20,308 nt of DNA. Source: Bacteroidaceae bacterium. GTDB taxonomy: Bacteria; Bacteroidota; Bacteroidia; Bacteroidales; Bacteroidaceae. A program made the translations under genes and the position numbers. The notes under the pieces are model-generated. The model made no database searches. It was not told the DNA's origin and saw only the letters and a list, made by a program, of their open reading frames with translations. The stretch lies in assembly GCA_016302435.1 (NCBI GenBank), contig JAEDNQ010000016.1:1-20308 (forward strand), written 5' to 3'. This document shows, piece by piece, positions 1-7,817 of the stretch; the first letter of the stretch is position 1; the number at the start of each line of letters is the position of its first letter.

Positions 1-87
1 GGAAGGACGGAGAGGGAGAAATGGACTGGAGCAATGGAGTGGGAGGGCGGAAAGGAGGGAAGGAAGTGAGGGAAGGTGGCGTCATGG

Positions 88-1356
88 TCATTTGCCGTGA
101 ACGGCTGAGATGAGGATGTCATCGGGACTGAAATAGGTGGCGGCGCACTGCATGATGTCTTCGGGGGTGAGGGATTGGATGATATTGTTGCGTTGGAGCA
201 TGTGGTCGAGGTCGGTGGAGGTGGCGAGGAGGTTCATGCAGAGGGCTGGGAGGGAGAGGGAGACTTCGGTGGTGCGGCAGACTTGCCCCATGAGGTAGTT
301 TTTGGCGTTGTATAGTTCGTCGGGTGTGACGGGGGTGGTGGCAAGGTTGTGTAGTTCGCGGTCTATCTCGTCGAGGCAGAGGTTGACGTGTTGGGTGGGT
401 GTCTCGGTGGCGATGGATAGGATGGCGTGGTGGGGTATCTGTGTGAGGTAGGCTGAGATGCCGTAGGTGAGTCCGAGTCGCTCTCGTATGTTTTTCATGA
501 GTCGGCTGCCGAAGTAGCCGCCGAGGAGTGTTGTGGTGAGGGTGATGGCTGGGGCATGGGGTGAGGTGATGGGGGGAAGGAGTCGGCCGAGATGGAGGGC
601 TGACTGGACTGTGGGGACGGGGAGGTGACTGTCGTGGCGTCGGTGGGTGGAGGTGTGGATGGGTCGGTCGAGGATGGGTGTTGGTGTTTGGGTGGTGGTG
701 ATAGTGCCGAGGAGGGTGTCGAGGAGGGTGATTGTGGCTGGGGTAATGTGGCCTGTGGCGAAGATGGTGGTGTGGGGCAGGAGGATGTGGCGGTGGTGGT
801 AGTGGAATAAGGACTCGCGTTTGAGCTGGAGGACGTGTTGCTCTTCGGGGAGGACGGCAGCTGGGTGGTCGGCGCCGAGGAGATGTCGGTGGAACAGGTG
901 GTTGGCCATGTAGGGGGCTTTCTGCTTGTTTGTTTGGCAGATGAGGAGTCCTTCTTCGCGTTCGATGTCGAGTTGGGTTTGTGGGTAGGTTGGGTCGGTG
1001 AGAATGTCGCGCAGGAGGGGTATGAGGTGTGGAAGATTGGTGTGGTGGCAGGTGAGGGTGAGGAAGGCGTAGGAGGTGGTGGTGCCGGTGGTGATGGTGG
1101 CTCCGTAGTAGTCGAGACGTTCGCTGAGGGTGTGGGAGGGTATGGTGGATGTGCCTGCATCGATGAGACGCATGGCGTAGTCGGCCTGGAGGGGTGTGGC
1201 TTGTGTCCACTGTCCGCCGGGGAACATGAGGGTGAGGCGTGTGATGTCTGATGCAGGTATGGGTATGGGGCGTAGCTCTGTTCCGTTGGAGAGGTGGAGT
1301 GGTGCGGGGAGGGAGGGAAGGATGGGTGTGATGGGGTGGAGTGGCGGTTGTGTCAT
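88..1356 (-). CDS. Catalytically dead M16 (insulinase/MPP-like) peptidase homologue
   Basis: The 422-aa protein has the two-half layout of M16B peptidases. The second half carries the family block GSRLMKNIRERLGLTYG at residues 283-299, with the Arg (285, 291) and Tyr298 expected in non-catalytic partner subunits. In the first half, the place where HxxEH zinc binding should lie (about residues 58-69, ADYAMRLIDAGT) has Asp59, Met62 and Arg63 instead of His, Glu and His, so zinc proteolysis is not expected. Family knowledge: such subunits usually pair with an active M16 protein; none is in this window. I see no signal peptide, so it is probably cytoplasmic. It starts 28 nt after the kdsB stop and is probably co-transcribed. 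The coding strand is very C-rich and the protein unusually rich in Thr, Pro, His and Leu. Family assignment is firm; function is unknown. Confidence 0.85.
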   Translation of the reverse strand: MTQPPLHPITPILPSLPAPLHLSNGTELRPIPIPASDITRLTLMFPGGQWTQATPLQADYAMRLIDAGTSTIPSHTLSERLDYYGATITTGTTTSYAFLTLTCHHTNLPHLIPLLRDILTDPTYPQTQLDIEREEGLLICQTNKQKAPYMANHLFHRHLLGADHPAAVLPEEQHVLQLKRESLFHYHHRHILLPHTTIFATGHITPATITLLDTLLGTITTTQTPTPILDRPIHTSTHRRHDSHLPVPTVQSALHLGRLLPPITSPHAPAITLTTTLLGGYFGSRLMKNIRERLGLTYGISAYLTQIPHHAILSIATETPTQHVNLCLDEIDRELHNLATTPVTPDELYNAKNYLMGQVCRTTEVSLSLPALCMNLLATSTDLDHMLQRNNIIQSLTPEDIMQCAATYFSPDDILISAVHGK

Positions 1357-1384
1357 GTGGGGTGAACTGGGTAGGTGGAGTGCG

Positions 1385-2149
1385 TTACTGGAGGCTGTGT
1401 TGTTGGCTCTGGAGAAATGCTTCTGCTCGCTGGAGGTCTTCGGGTGTGTCGATGCCGATGGTCTCGATGTGGCTGATGCCGACTTTTATTTTGTATCCGT
1501 TTTCGAGCCAGCGTAGTTGTTCGAGTGACTCTGCTATTTCGAGTGGTGACTGTGGAAGGGAGGTTATCTCGGCGAGGACTTTCGCACGGTAGGCGTAGAG
1601 GCCTATGTGCTTGTAGTAGGTGTGGGTGGAGATCCAAGTGGCGGTATCTTTGCCTCTCATGAAGGGGATGATGCTACGTGAGAAGTAGAGGGCTTCCATG
1701 CGGTTGTTGACGACGACTTTGGGGGAGTTGACATTTTGAAGGGCTTCGAAACCGTCGTTGGCTGTGAAGGGTTTGACAAGGGTGGCTATGTCGACGGTGG
1801 GGTCGGTGAAGCAGTCGCGGAGGGCGTAGAGCTGTTGGGCCTGGATGAAGGGTTCATCGCCTTGGATGTTCACGATGACATCGTAGGGTGTGGCTTGTTT
1901 GGTGTAGGCTTCGTATACTCGGTCGGTGCCGCTCTTGTGGGCTGTGCTGGTCATGACGGCTTTGCCGCCGAAGGCTTGGACGGCGGAGAGGATGCGTTGG
2001 TCGTCGGTGGCGACGATGACATCGTCGAGGATGTTTTCAACTTGGCGGTATACGCGCTCGATGACGGTCTTGCCTCCGAGGAGGGCGAGGGGCTTGGCGG
2101 GGAAACGTGTGGAGGCGTAACGGGCTGGGATGATGCCTATGTATTTCAT
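1385..2149 (-). CDS. kdsB: 3-deoxy-manno-octulosonate cytidylyltransferase (CMP-KDO synthetase)
   Basis: KdsB makes CMP-KDO from CTP and KDO in the cytoplasm, activating the sugar that is joined to lipid A in LPS assembly. The 254-aa protein has the normal family length. Visible signatures are the N-terminal nucleotide-binding stretch IIPARYASTRFPAKPL (residues 6-21), VATDD (46-50), GTDR (74-77), the metal-binding NIQGDEP (94-100) and the C-terminal GIDTPEDL. The open frame extends 33 codons further upstream, but that part is low-complexity and runs into an intergenic repeat, so the ATG at 2147-2149 (MKYIGIIPARY) is the right start. No clear Shine-Dalgarno sequence is visible, as is common in Bacteroidota. 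It follows the penicillin-binding protein gene after a 169-bp repeat-containing gap and precedes the M16 homologue by 28 nt. Confidence 0.96.
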   Translation of the reverse strand: MKYIGIIPARYASTRFPAKPLALLGGKTVIERVYRQVENILDDVIVATDDQRILSAVQAFGGKAVMTSTAHKSGTDRVYEAYTKQATPYDVIVNIQGDEPFIQAQQLYALRDCFTDPTVDIATLVKPFTANDGFEALQNVNSPKVVVNNRMEALYFSRSIIPFMRGKDTATWISTHTYYKHIGLYAYRAKVLAEITSLPQSPLEIAESLEQLRWLENGYKIKVGISHIETIGIDTPEDLQRAEAFLQSQQHSLQ

Positions 2150-2209
2150 GATGGGGCTGGGGTTAAAGGGTTGATGATTGTGATGGGAGAAGGAACTGTG
2201 GGAATGGAT

Positions 2210-2315
2210 GCCGAGTTTGGTAAATTCGGGGACCGAACGGAGCGGCAATGGGACTCAATGAGCGAGGAGGAATGCCGACTTTGGGAAATTCGGGGACCGA
2301 ACGGAGTGGCAATGG
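2210..2315. repeat. Two 42-bp direct repeat copies, 64-bp period
   Basis: The copies lie at 2210-2251 and 2274-2315 and differ at three positions. Both contain AAATTCGGGGACCGAACGGA followed by GYGGCAATGG. They fill most of the gap between the penicillin-binding protein stop (2319) and the kdsB start (2149). The ACGGAG core and the GAGCGAGGA between the copies recur in the gaps near 5030 and 9010-9060, so this looks like one member of a dispersed intergenic family. No function is evident. Confidence 0.85.
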
Positions 2316-2318
2316 ATA

Positions 2319-4760
2319 TTAGAAGAACTCCGAGTCGGCTTCTGTGTAGTCGGTGTGGGTGCCGTTGATGACATCTTCGGCACAGGGGAGGGTGTAGAGG
2401 GCATTGTCGCATGGACTGTAGTTGGCAGGTATGGCGAAGGAGTCTGTTTCGAGGATTCCTATCTTAGAGTTGTCGTAGATTTTGCGCATCATCTTGCCGT
2501 ATATGGGGAGTGAGGCGCGTGCTCCTTGGCCAAAGGCCATGGTTCCGAAGTGAATGTCGCGGTCTTCGCCTCCGACCCAGCATGCTACGACGAGTTTGGG
2601 GCAGAAACCGATGAACCATCCGTCGGCGTGGCTGTTGGTGGTGCCTGTTTTGCCTCCGATGTCTGCTCGTATGTTGTATCTGCCTCGGAGGGCTCTTCCT
2701 GTGCCTTCGTTGATGACAGCTCGTAGCATGTAGAGCATCTGGTAGGCTTTCTCACGTGAGAGGACTTCGTTCATGCGTGGGGAGAAGGTGGCTATGACGT
2801 TGCCTTCCTGGTCTTCGATGTGGGTGACGAGCAAGGGGGAGTAGTGGACTCCGTAGCTGGGGAATATGGTGTAGGCACTGGCCATTTCTCCTATGCTGAC
2901 ATCGCATGAGCCGAGGGCGAGGGTAAGGTTAGGCTCCATGGTGTAGGTGGAGACTTTCAGTTGGTCGCGGAGGTAGTCAATGAAGGACTGTGGCTTGACG
3001 AGGTTGAGGAGGTATACTGAGGCATGGTTGTTGGACTGTGCGAGGGCTGTCTTTAGGGGCACGATGCCGAGCTCTGGTCCTTTAGGTGTCCATCCACCAT
3101 AGTCGTGGGGTGAGGCATCGACGATGTCGCAGGGTGTGAGGTCTTGGCTGGAGAGGGCGAGGGAGTATAGGAGGGGCTTGATGGTTGAACCGACTTGTCG
3201 GTGTCCGCCTCCGAGTACGTTGTCATACATGAAGTGTTCGAAGTTTAATCCTGGGACGTATGCTTTGATTTGTCCGTTTTCGGGGTTAACGGCACAAACG
3301 GCGGAGCGGAGGAACTTCTTGTAATACAGGATTGAGTCGCGTGGTGACATAGTGACTTCTGCTTCCTGTGGGTTGGTGTAGGAGGTGCCGTATTTGAAGA
3401 CTTTCATGTTGATGGGCACGTTAAAGGATGCCATGATTTCTTCGTCGGTGTGTCCACCGGCTTTCATGGCTCTGTAGCGTTCGCTCTGTCGGATGTATCG
3501 GTCGATGAGTTGGTTGACCTTGCTGAGGGGTAGTTCGCGGTAGGGCCCAGTGACGGAGTTTTTGATTTCATTCTGGAATGCTGGCTGGAGGTAGAGAGCC
3601 ACGTGTTCAAACATGGCGTCTTCGGCAGCTTTCTGTATGCGTGTGTCGATGGTGGTGTAAATCCTGAGTCCGTCGGAGTAGATGTTGTAGTTTGAACCGT
3701 CTTTTTTCTTGTTTTTGTTGCACCATCCGTAGAGCGGGTCGGTTTCCCATGCGAGGGAGTCGTCGTGGTATTGTTGTCCTTGCCATGAGGCGTATTGGCT
3801 GCGTTCGGGGCGTTTGGCCATCATGATTCTTCTGAGGTATTCGCGGAAGTAGGGTGCTATGCCTTCTTTGTGTGTTGTCATCTTGGGCTTTGGCAGGATG
3901 GCGAGTGGCTGTGCTTGTGCTTCTTCTTTTTCTTCCTGTGTGAGAAATCCTGCTTTTTCCATCTGGGAGAGGACGACGTTGCGTCGTTCGCGGCATGTCT
4001 CGCTGGGGATGAGTTTGCCGTTTTCGTCACGTTTGTAGGGGTTGTATAGGGATGGGTTTTTGCACATTCCGACGAGGGTGGCGCATTCGTTGAGGTCGAG
4101 CTGAAGGGGTGTCTTGCCGAAGTAGGTGCTGGCAGCGTTGCGTATGCCTACTCCAGTGTAGAGGAAGTCGAAGTAGTTGAGGTACATGGTGAGTATCTCT
4201 TCTTTTGTGTAGTAGCGTTCGAGCTGTACGGCTATGAACCATTCTATGGGTTTCTGCATCATGCGTTTACCTTCGGTCTTGGCTACGTCGGAGTAGAGCT
4301 GCTTGGCGAGCTGCTGTGTGATGGTGGAGCCGCCTCCTGCACTCTTCTGCCTAAAAATCATACGCTTGACAACAGCTCGGGCTATAGCGCGCGCGTCGAT
4401 GCCAGAGTGTTCGTAGAAGCGCACGTCTTCTGTTGCTACGAGTGCCTTGACGAGGTTGTCGGGCAGGGAGTCGTAGGGTATCATGACGCGGTTTTCTTTG
4501 GCATAGCTCCATGTTCCGATAAGTTTGTCGTCGGAGGAGTAGAGTCGGGATGCATATTTGTTGATGGGGTTTTGCAGATCACTGACGGGGGGCAGTTTGC
4601 CTAGCCATCCTTGGGAAATGGCGAAGACTCCGAAAAAGAGTGCTGTAAGTATGATGGCTGTGAGGAGCCATCCGGCTTTGATGGCTGTGGTGACTTTGCT
4701 CATGCCTGTGTCTGTCTTTTTGCTGTCGTTGGGGGTTGGGGTTGTATTATTTTCCTTCAT
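2319..4760 (-). CDS. mrcA: Class A penicillin-binding protein (PBP1A-type, bifunctional)
   Basis: A bifunctional peptidoglycan synthase of 813 aa: a GT51 glycosyltransferase polymerises lipid II and a transpeptidase crosslinks the stem peptides, both in the periplasm. The order is a short cytoplasmic tail, one membrane anchor (about 29-48), and GT51 with catalytic Glu111 in EDVRFYEHSG (111-120), GGGSTITQQLAKQLY (142-156) and the ERYYTKEEILTMYLN helix (181-195). The transpeptidase has the active Ser in STIK (525-528), SNN (576-578) and KTGTT (704-708). All catalytic motifs are intact. The start is ATG 4758-4760; the open frame runs 127 codons further upstream, but through a terminator and a promoter. 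A TACCTTTG box 70 bp upstream gives it its own promoter. The symbol follows the E. coli homologue. Confidence 0.95.
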   Translation of the reverse strand: MKENNTTPTPNDSKKTDTGMSKVTTAIKAGWLLTAIILTALFFGVFAISQGWLGKLPPVSDLQNPINKYASRLYSSDDKLIGTWSYAKENRVMIPYDSLPDNLVKALVATEDVRFYEHSGIDARAIARAVVKRMIFRQKSAGGGSTITQQLAKQLYSDVAKTEGKRMMQKPIEWFIAVQLERYYTKEEILTMYLNYFDFLYTGVGIRNAASTYFGKTPLQLDLNECATLVGMCKNPSLYNPYKRDENGKLIPSETCRERRNVVLSQMEKAGFLTQEEKEEAQAQPLAILPKPKMTTHKEGIAPYFREYLRRIMMAKRPERSQYASWQGQQYHDDSLAWETDPLYGWCNKNKKKDGSNYNIYSDGLRIYTTIDTRIQKAAEDAMFEHVALYLQPAFQNEIKNSVTGPYRELPLSKVNQLIDRYIRQSERYRAMKAGGHTDEEIMASFNVPINMKVFKYGTSYTNPQEAEVTMSPRDSILYYKKFLRSAVCAVNPENGQIKAYVPGLNFEHFMYDNVLGGGHRQVGSTIKPLLYSLALSSQDLTPCDIVDASPHDYGGWTPKGPELGIVPLKTALAQSNNHASVYLLNLVKPQSFIDYLRDQLKVSTYTMEPNLTLALGSCDVSIGEMASAYTIFPSYGVHYSPLLVTHIEDQEGNVIATFSPRMNEVLSREKAYQMLYMLRAVINEGTGRALRGRYNIRADIGGKTGTTNSHADGWFIGFCPKLVVACWVGGEDRDIHFGTMAFGQGARASLPIYGKMMRKIYDNSKIGILETDSFAIPANYSPCDNALYTLPCAEDVINGTHTDYTEADSEFF

Positions 4761-4829
4761 GATGTGGGGTGGTTGATGTGTTGGGTGTCTGATTTGGGTG
4801 TTTGTTAAGGGGATGGATACAATGTGGTG

Positions 4830-4837
4830 CAAAGGTA
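4830..4837 (-). promoter_or_regulatory. Bacteroidota-type -7 box for the class A PBP gene
   Basis: Read on the minus strand this is TACCTTTG, a full match to TAnnTTTG, within CCGTACCTTTGCAC. A TTTC about 16 bp upstream is a poor candidate for the -33 TTTG. The implied leader is roughly 60 nt before the ATG at 4760. The motif is seen directly; promoter activity is inferred. Confidence 0.65.
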
Positions 4838-4956
4838 CGGAAAATTCTTTAATGAAAGGGTATGATGTGGGGAAAATGAGAGGAAAAGGGGTGGGGAAGG
4901 GATGGAATAGGGCTGTAATGTATGGGGAAGTGTGCATGTGGGAAGATGATAGATGG

Positions 4957-4992
4957 AAAATAAAGCCCCGACCTCTGGTGTGGAGGACGGGG
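4957..4992 (-). terminator. Rho-independent terminator after pstB
   Basis: On the minus strand CCCCG-T-CCTC, a 7-nt loop, then GAGG-T-CGGGG form a 5+4 bp stem with one internal mismatch (arms at 4966-4975 and 4983-4992). It is followed at once by CTTTATTTT. It lies 120 bp after the pstB stop and upstream of the promoter at 4830, so it should separate the phosphate operon from the cell-wall gene. Confidence 0.75.
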
Positions 4993-5007
4993 AATGGGGG
5001 TGCATGG

Positions 5008-5046
5008 CGGGGGTGAGAACCCCGAAATGCCGAACGGAGCAAGGGG
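5008..5046. repeat. Dispersed GC-rich intergenic repeat, copy A
   Basis: The element contains GGGTGAGAACCCCGAAATGC then CGAACGGAGCAAGG. It is closely matched by 8977-9018, another gap between minus-strand genes. GGGG-TGAGAA-CCCC can form a small hairpin. It lies between the pstB stop and the pst terminator, in the mRNA tail. Confidence 0.7.
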
Positions 5047-5112
5047 GGAAAGGAAGTATGGCGGGTAAAGATGGGACGAAGCGGTGGAAAAGGGGGAGAA
5101 GGTGGAAGGGAG

Positions 5113-5880
5113 TTAGCCCATTTTGCCGTTGAGGAAGGCACTGGTCAGTTCGTTGGCTGGGTCGGTGAACATCTTTTTGGTGTCATCGTATTCGATGAGG
5201 TCGCCGAGGTACATGAACATGGATTTTGCCGCTATTCGTCTTGCTTGCCCCATGTTGTGGGTTACGATGAGGATGGTGACATCGTCCTTGAGCTGGGTGA
5301 TGAGTTGTTCGATGTGTTTTGTGGCTATGGGGTCGAGGGCAGAGGTGGGTTCGTCCATGAGGAGCACTTCGGGCTGTAGGGCGAGGGCTCGTGCGATGCA
5401 TAGGCGCTGTTGCTGTCCGCCGCTGAGGAAGGTGCCTTTCTTTGTGAGGACATCTTTGACTTCATCCCATAAAGATACGCTTCTGAGACTTTTCTCTACG
5501 ATGTCTGCTTTCTGTGCTCGGCTGAGGTGGATGCCGTTGAGGGTGTAGCCTGCAAGGACATTTTCGTTGATGCTCATGGTGGGGAAGGGGGCAGGGCGTT
5601 GGAAGACCATGCCTATCTTGCGTCTGACTTCTATAGACTCCATATCGAGGATGTTTCGTCCTTCGAGAAGTATCTCGCCTCCGATGCGTATGTTGGGGTA
5701 GAGGTTGTGCATAAGGTTGGCAGCGCGGAGGAGGGTGCTCTTGCCGCATCCTGACGGACCCATGATTGCTGTGATGCTGTTGCGCTCAATGGCTGCTGTC
5801 ACTCCTTTGACGGCTTGTACGGAGGAGGTGTAGTTGACGGTGACTTCTTTGAATTCAAGTATGGGGTTGATGATGGTCAT
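5113..5880 (-). CDS. pstB: Phosphate ABC transporter, ATP-binding subunit PstB
   Basis: PstB is the cytoplasmic ATPase of the high-affinity phosphate importer; it energises transport through PstC-PstA. The 255-aa protein is full length and has every ABC motif: Walker A GPSGCGKST (41-49), Q-loop around VFQRPAPFP (92-100), signature LSGGQQQR (152-159), Walker B LLMDEPTSALD (173-183) and switch His208 in VTHNMGQARR. The phrase QRPAPFPTMSI resembles the PstB-typical QxPNPFPxSI. It is the last gene of the cluster, 39 bp after pstA, and is followed by a repeat and a terminator. In many bacteria phoU comes next; here it does not. Confidence 0.97.
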   Translation of the reverse strand: MTIINPILEFKEVTVNYTSSVQAVKGVTAAIERNSITAIMGPSGCGKSTLLRAANLMHNLYPNIRIGGEILLEGRNILDMESIEVRRKIGMVFQRPAPFPTMSINENVLAGYTLNGIHLSRAQKADIVEKSLRSVSLWDEVKDVLTKKGTFLSGGQQQRLCIARALALQPEVLLMDEPTSALDPIATKHIEQLITQLKDDVTILIVTHNMGQARRIAAKSMFMYLGDLIEYDDTKKMFTDPANELTSAFLNGKMG

Positions 5881-5919
5881 ATCGTATGGTGTTAACGGTT
5901 TGTTTTTGTGTGTTTCTGC

Positions 5920-6771
5920 TTATGACTGCCATTTTTTGGCGAGATACTTGGAGAGCAGGTTGATGGACAGGACGAAGAGGAGAAGGAAGAGGGATGCTCC
6001 CCATATTAGGTCCTGTAGATTGGGATCGTTGAAGAACTCCCAGATGAGCAGTGGAACAGCTGACATGGGTTTGTCTACAGAGAGGCGGATGACTTGGCAG
6101 CCGAGGGCTGTGAACATGAGTGGGGCCGTCTCGCCTATGACGCGTGAGATGGCGAGGAGCACTCCGGTGAAGATGCCGCCGAAGGCTGACGGGAGCTGCA
6201 CTTTCATTACGACTTTGGCATAGTTGCCTCCAAGGGCGAGGCCTGCTTCTTTGAGTGACTGTGGTAGTATCTTCATTGTTTCTTCTGTGGAGCGCACGAT
6301 GAGTGGGAGCATCATGACTGTGAGTGCTACGCTGCCTGCTATGGCTGAGTATCCTCGCATGGGCACTACGACCCAGATGTAGGTGATGATGCCGATGATG
6401 ACGGAGGGTGTGCCCTGAAGGAGGTCGGTCATGTAGGAGACGATCTGGGCGAATCGCTTGTTGCTGTTCTCAGAAAGGTAGATTCCACCCATGATGCCTA
6501 CGGGGATGGCTATGATAGCTGCCATGAGGAGCATGATGAGAGAGCCCAGTATGCCGTTGGCTATACCACCAGGAATGTCTTCTCCTTGTGCTAATGCCAT
6601 CATGGCTTTGTAGGCCGTGGGGGTGGGCTGGGTGAGGAAGGCCCAGGAGAACTGTTTGTAGCCTTTGATGAGTACTTCGCCGAGGATGGCTATGAGGGGA
6701 ACGGAGGTCAGGGCGGCGAGGACGCATACGCCGTAGTGGACGATGTGGCTTGTAAGAATTCTCTTTTTCAT
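5920..6771 (-). CDS. pstA: Phosphate ABC transporter, permease PstA
   Basis: One of the two inner-membrane channel subunits. The 283-aa protein has about six hydrophobic segments, the first near residues 13-34 and the last near 258-274. It contains a permease coupling (EAA) loop, EAGLALGGNYAKVVMKVQLP, followed by the GETAPLMFTA stretch typical of PstA. It lies 50 bp after pstC and 39 bp before pstB, consistent with one transcript. Assignment as PstA rather than PstC rests on the GETAPL segment and the gene order. Confidence 0.95.
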   Translation of the reverse strand: MKKRILTSHIVHYGVCVLAALTSVPLIAILGEVLIKGYKQFSWAFLTQPTPTAYKAMMALAQGEDIPGGIANGILGSLIMLLMAAIIAIPVGIMGGIYLSENSNKRFAQIVSYMTDLLQGTPSVIIGIITYIWVVVPMRGYSAIAGSVALTVMMLPLIVRSTEETMKILPQSLKEAGLALGGNYAKVVMKVQLPSAFGGIFTGVLLAISRVIGETAPLMFTALGCQVIRLSVDKPMSAVPLLIWEFFNDPNLQDLIWGASLFLLLFVLSINLLSKYLAKKWQS

Positions 6772-6821
6772 TGTTGGTGAATGATGATTATTGTCGCTAT
6801 AAATAGAGGAGGGGAAGATGC

Positions 6822-7682
6822 CTACGCTATGCGTGCGCGCTTGATGAGTATCTTGCCTATCATGTTGATGACGGCTGTTATGAGGAAAAGCATGAGTGCG
6901 ATGGCTATGAGGGAAGAGAGTCGAAGGCCTTCGGCTTCGCCAAACTGGTTGGCTATGATGCTGGCCATGGTGTTGCCTGTGCAGGTGAGGGAGGAGGGCA
7001 TGTTGTTGGTGTTGCCTATGAGCATGGTGACTGTCATGGTCTCTCCGAGCGCACGGCCTATGGCCAGGATGTAGGCGGAGAATATTCCGGGGCCTGCTAC
7101 GGGCATGACGACCTTGCGTATGACCTCAAGGCGTGTGGCTCCGAGGGAGTAGGCTCCTTCTTTCAGTTCGTTGGGCACCATCTTTATGAACTCTGCACTG
7201 AGTGAGGCAGCATAGGGTACAATCATGATGGCGAGCACGAGGGAGGCTGTCAGTATGCCTGAGCCTTCGTCGCTGATGCCGAGCCAGATGATGATGGGAC
7301 GGAGGGTGTAGAAGCCCCAGAGGCCGTAGATGATACTGGGTATGCCTGCGAGCAGGTCGGTGACTGTACTGAGGGTTGCTGCCAGTTTTGTGCCTTTGTA
7401 GTATTCGCCTACGAAGAGTGCGACGGGCAGGGAGAATGGTATGCAGAAGAGTAGTGCGAGGGCTGTGGTGAGGAGTGTGCCCGTGATGAAGGGGAGTGCT
7501 CCGTAACTCTCAGCTCCGTCGGTGTAGCTCCACTCGGAGGAGAAGAGGAAGCGCAGGAAGCCGAAGTGGCGGAGGGCATCGTAGGAGTCGGCTGTCAGGG
7601 AGTAGATTATGCCGCCGGCTATGATGGGAATGATGAGTGCTGCCGTGAATAGCAGCACTCGAAATGTTTTGTCTGATGACAT
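6822..7682 (-). CDS. pstC: Phosphate ABC transporter, permease PstC
   Basis: The second inner-membrane subunit of the phosphate importer, 286 aa. It begins with a membrane segment (about residues 8-29), followed by a long periplasmic loop. The coupling loop ELKEGAYSLGATRLEVIRKV and the PstC-typical GRALGETMTVTMLIGN are both present, and the last membrane segment is near the C-terminus. The ATG at 7680-7682 is used. Upstream, 135 bp separate it from pstS, a wide gap for this operon, and that gap holds three evenly spaced 10-bp repeats. Confidence 0.95.
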   Translation of the reverse strand: MSSDKTFRVLLFTAALIIPIIAGGIIYSLTADSYDALRHFGFLRFLFSSEWSYTDGAESYGALPFITGTLLTTALALLFCIPFSLPVALFVGEYYKGTKLAATLSTVTDLLAGIPSIIYGLWGFYTLRPIIIWLGISDEGSGILTASLVLAIMIVPYAASLSAEFIKMVPNELKEGAYSLGATRLEVIRKVVMPVAGPGIFSAYILAIGRALGETMTVTMLIGNTNNMPSSLTCTGNTMASIIANQFGEAEGLRLSSLIAIALMLFLITAVINMIGKILIKRARIA

Positions 7683-7728
7683 GGTCGGTGTTTATTTGCA
7701 AGAAAGAATCGTTGTCTGTTGTTTGCAT

Positions 7729-7790
7729 GCTTGTTAGCTGGAATGTGTCTTTCAGTTTGTCAGCTTGCTTAAGTCTGCCTGTTTGTCAGC
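7729..7790. repeat. Three 10-bp direct repeats at 26-bp spacing in the pstS-pstC gap
   Basis: GTTTGTCAGC occurs at 7755-7764 and 7781-7790, with an 8/10 match (GCTTGTTAGC) at 7729-7738. The starts are exactly 26 bp apart. On the coding strand the units read GCTGACAAAC. This may be regulatory or a relic of tandem duplication; function unknown. Confidence 0.6.
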
Positions 7791-7817
7791 ACGCTTTTGT
7801 TTGTGGCTGAGATGATT

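Larger units (their letters stand above)
4761..5112. other. Intergenic region between pstB and the penicillin-binding protein gene
   Basis: No gene is visible in these 352 bp. Following minus-strand transcription, the region holds a copy of the dispersed GC-rich repeat (5008-5046), an intrinsic terminator for the pst genes (4957-4992), then a purine-rich stretch with the promoter of the penicillin-binding protein gene (4830-4837). The open frame that crosses it is low-complexity and is not a believable N-terminal extension. Confidence 0.7.

Noticed and set aside
119..1210. Long minus-strand open frame (363 aa) inside the M16 homologue
   Set aside because: It is an alternate phase of a C-rich gene; the product is almost only His, Pro, Arg, Thr and Ser and has no domain.
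4761..5141. 127-codon N-terminal extension of the penicillin-binding protein
   Set aside because: It crosses a terminator, a repeat and a TAnnTTTG promoter. The peptide is low-complexity Pro/His/Phe-rich, and the normal cytoplasmic tail and anchor begin at 4760.
7755..7790. PHO box like that of E. coli in the pst operon
   Set aside because: The units and 26-bp spacing do not match the 11-bp tandem PHO box, and the position is inside the operon rather than upstream of pstS.
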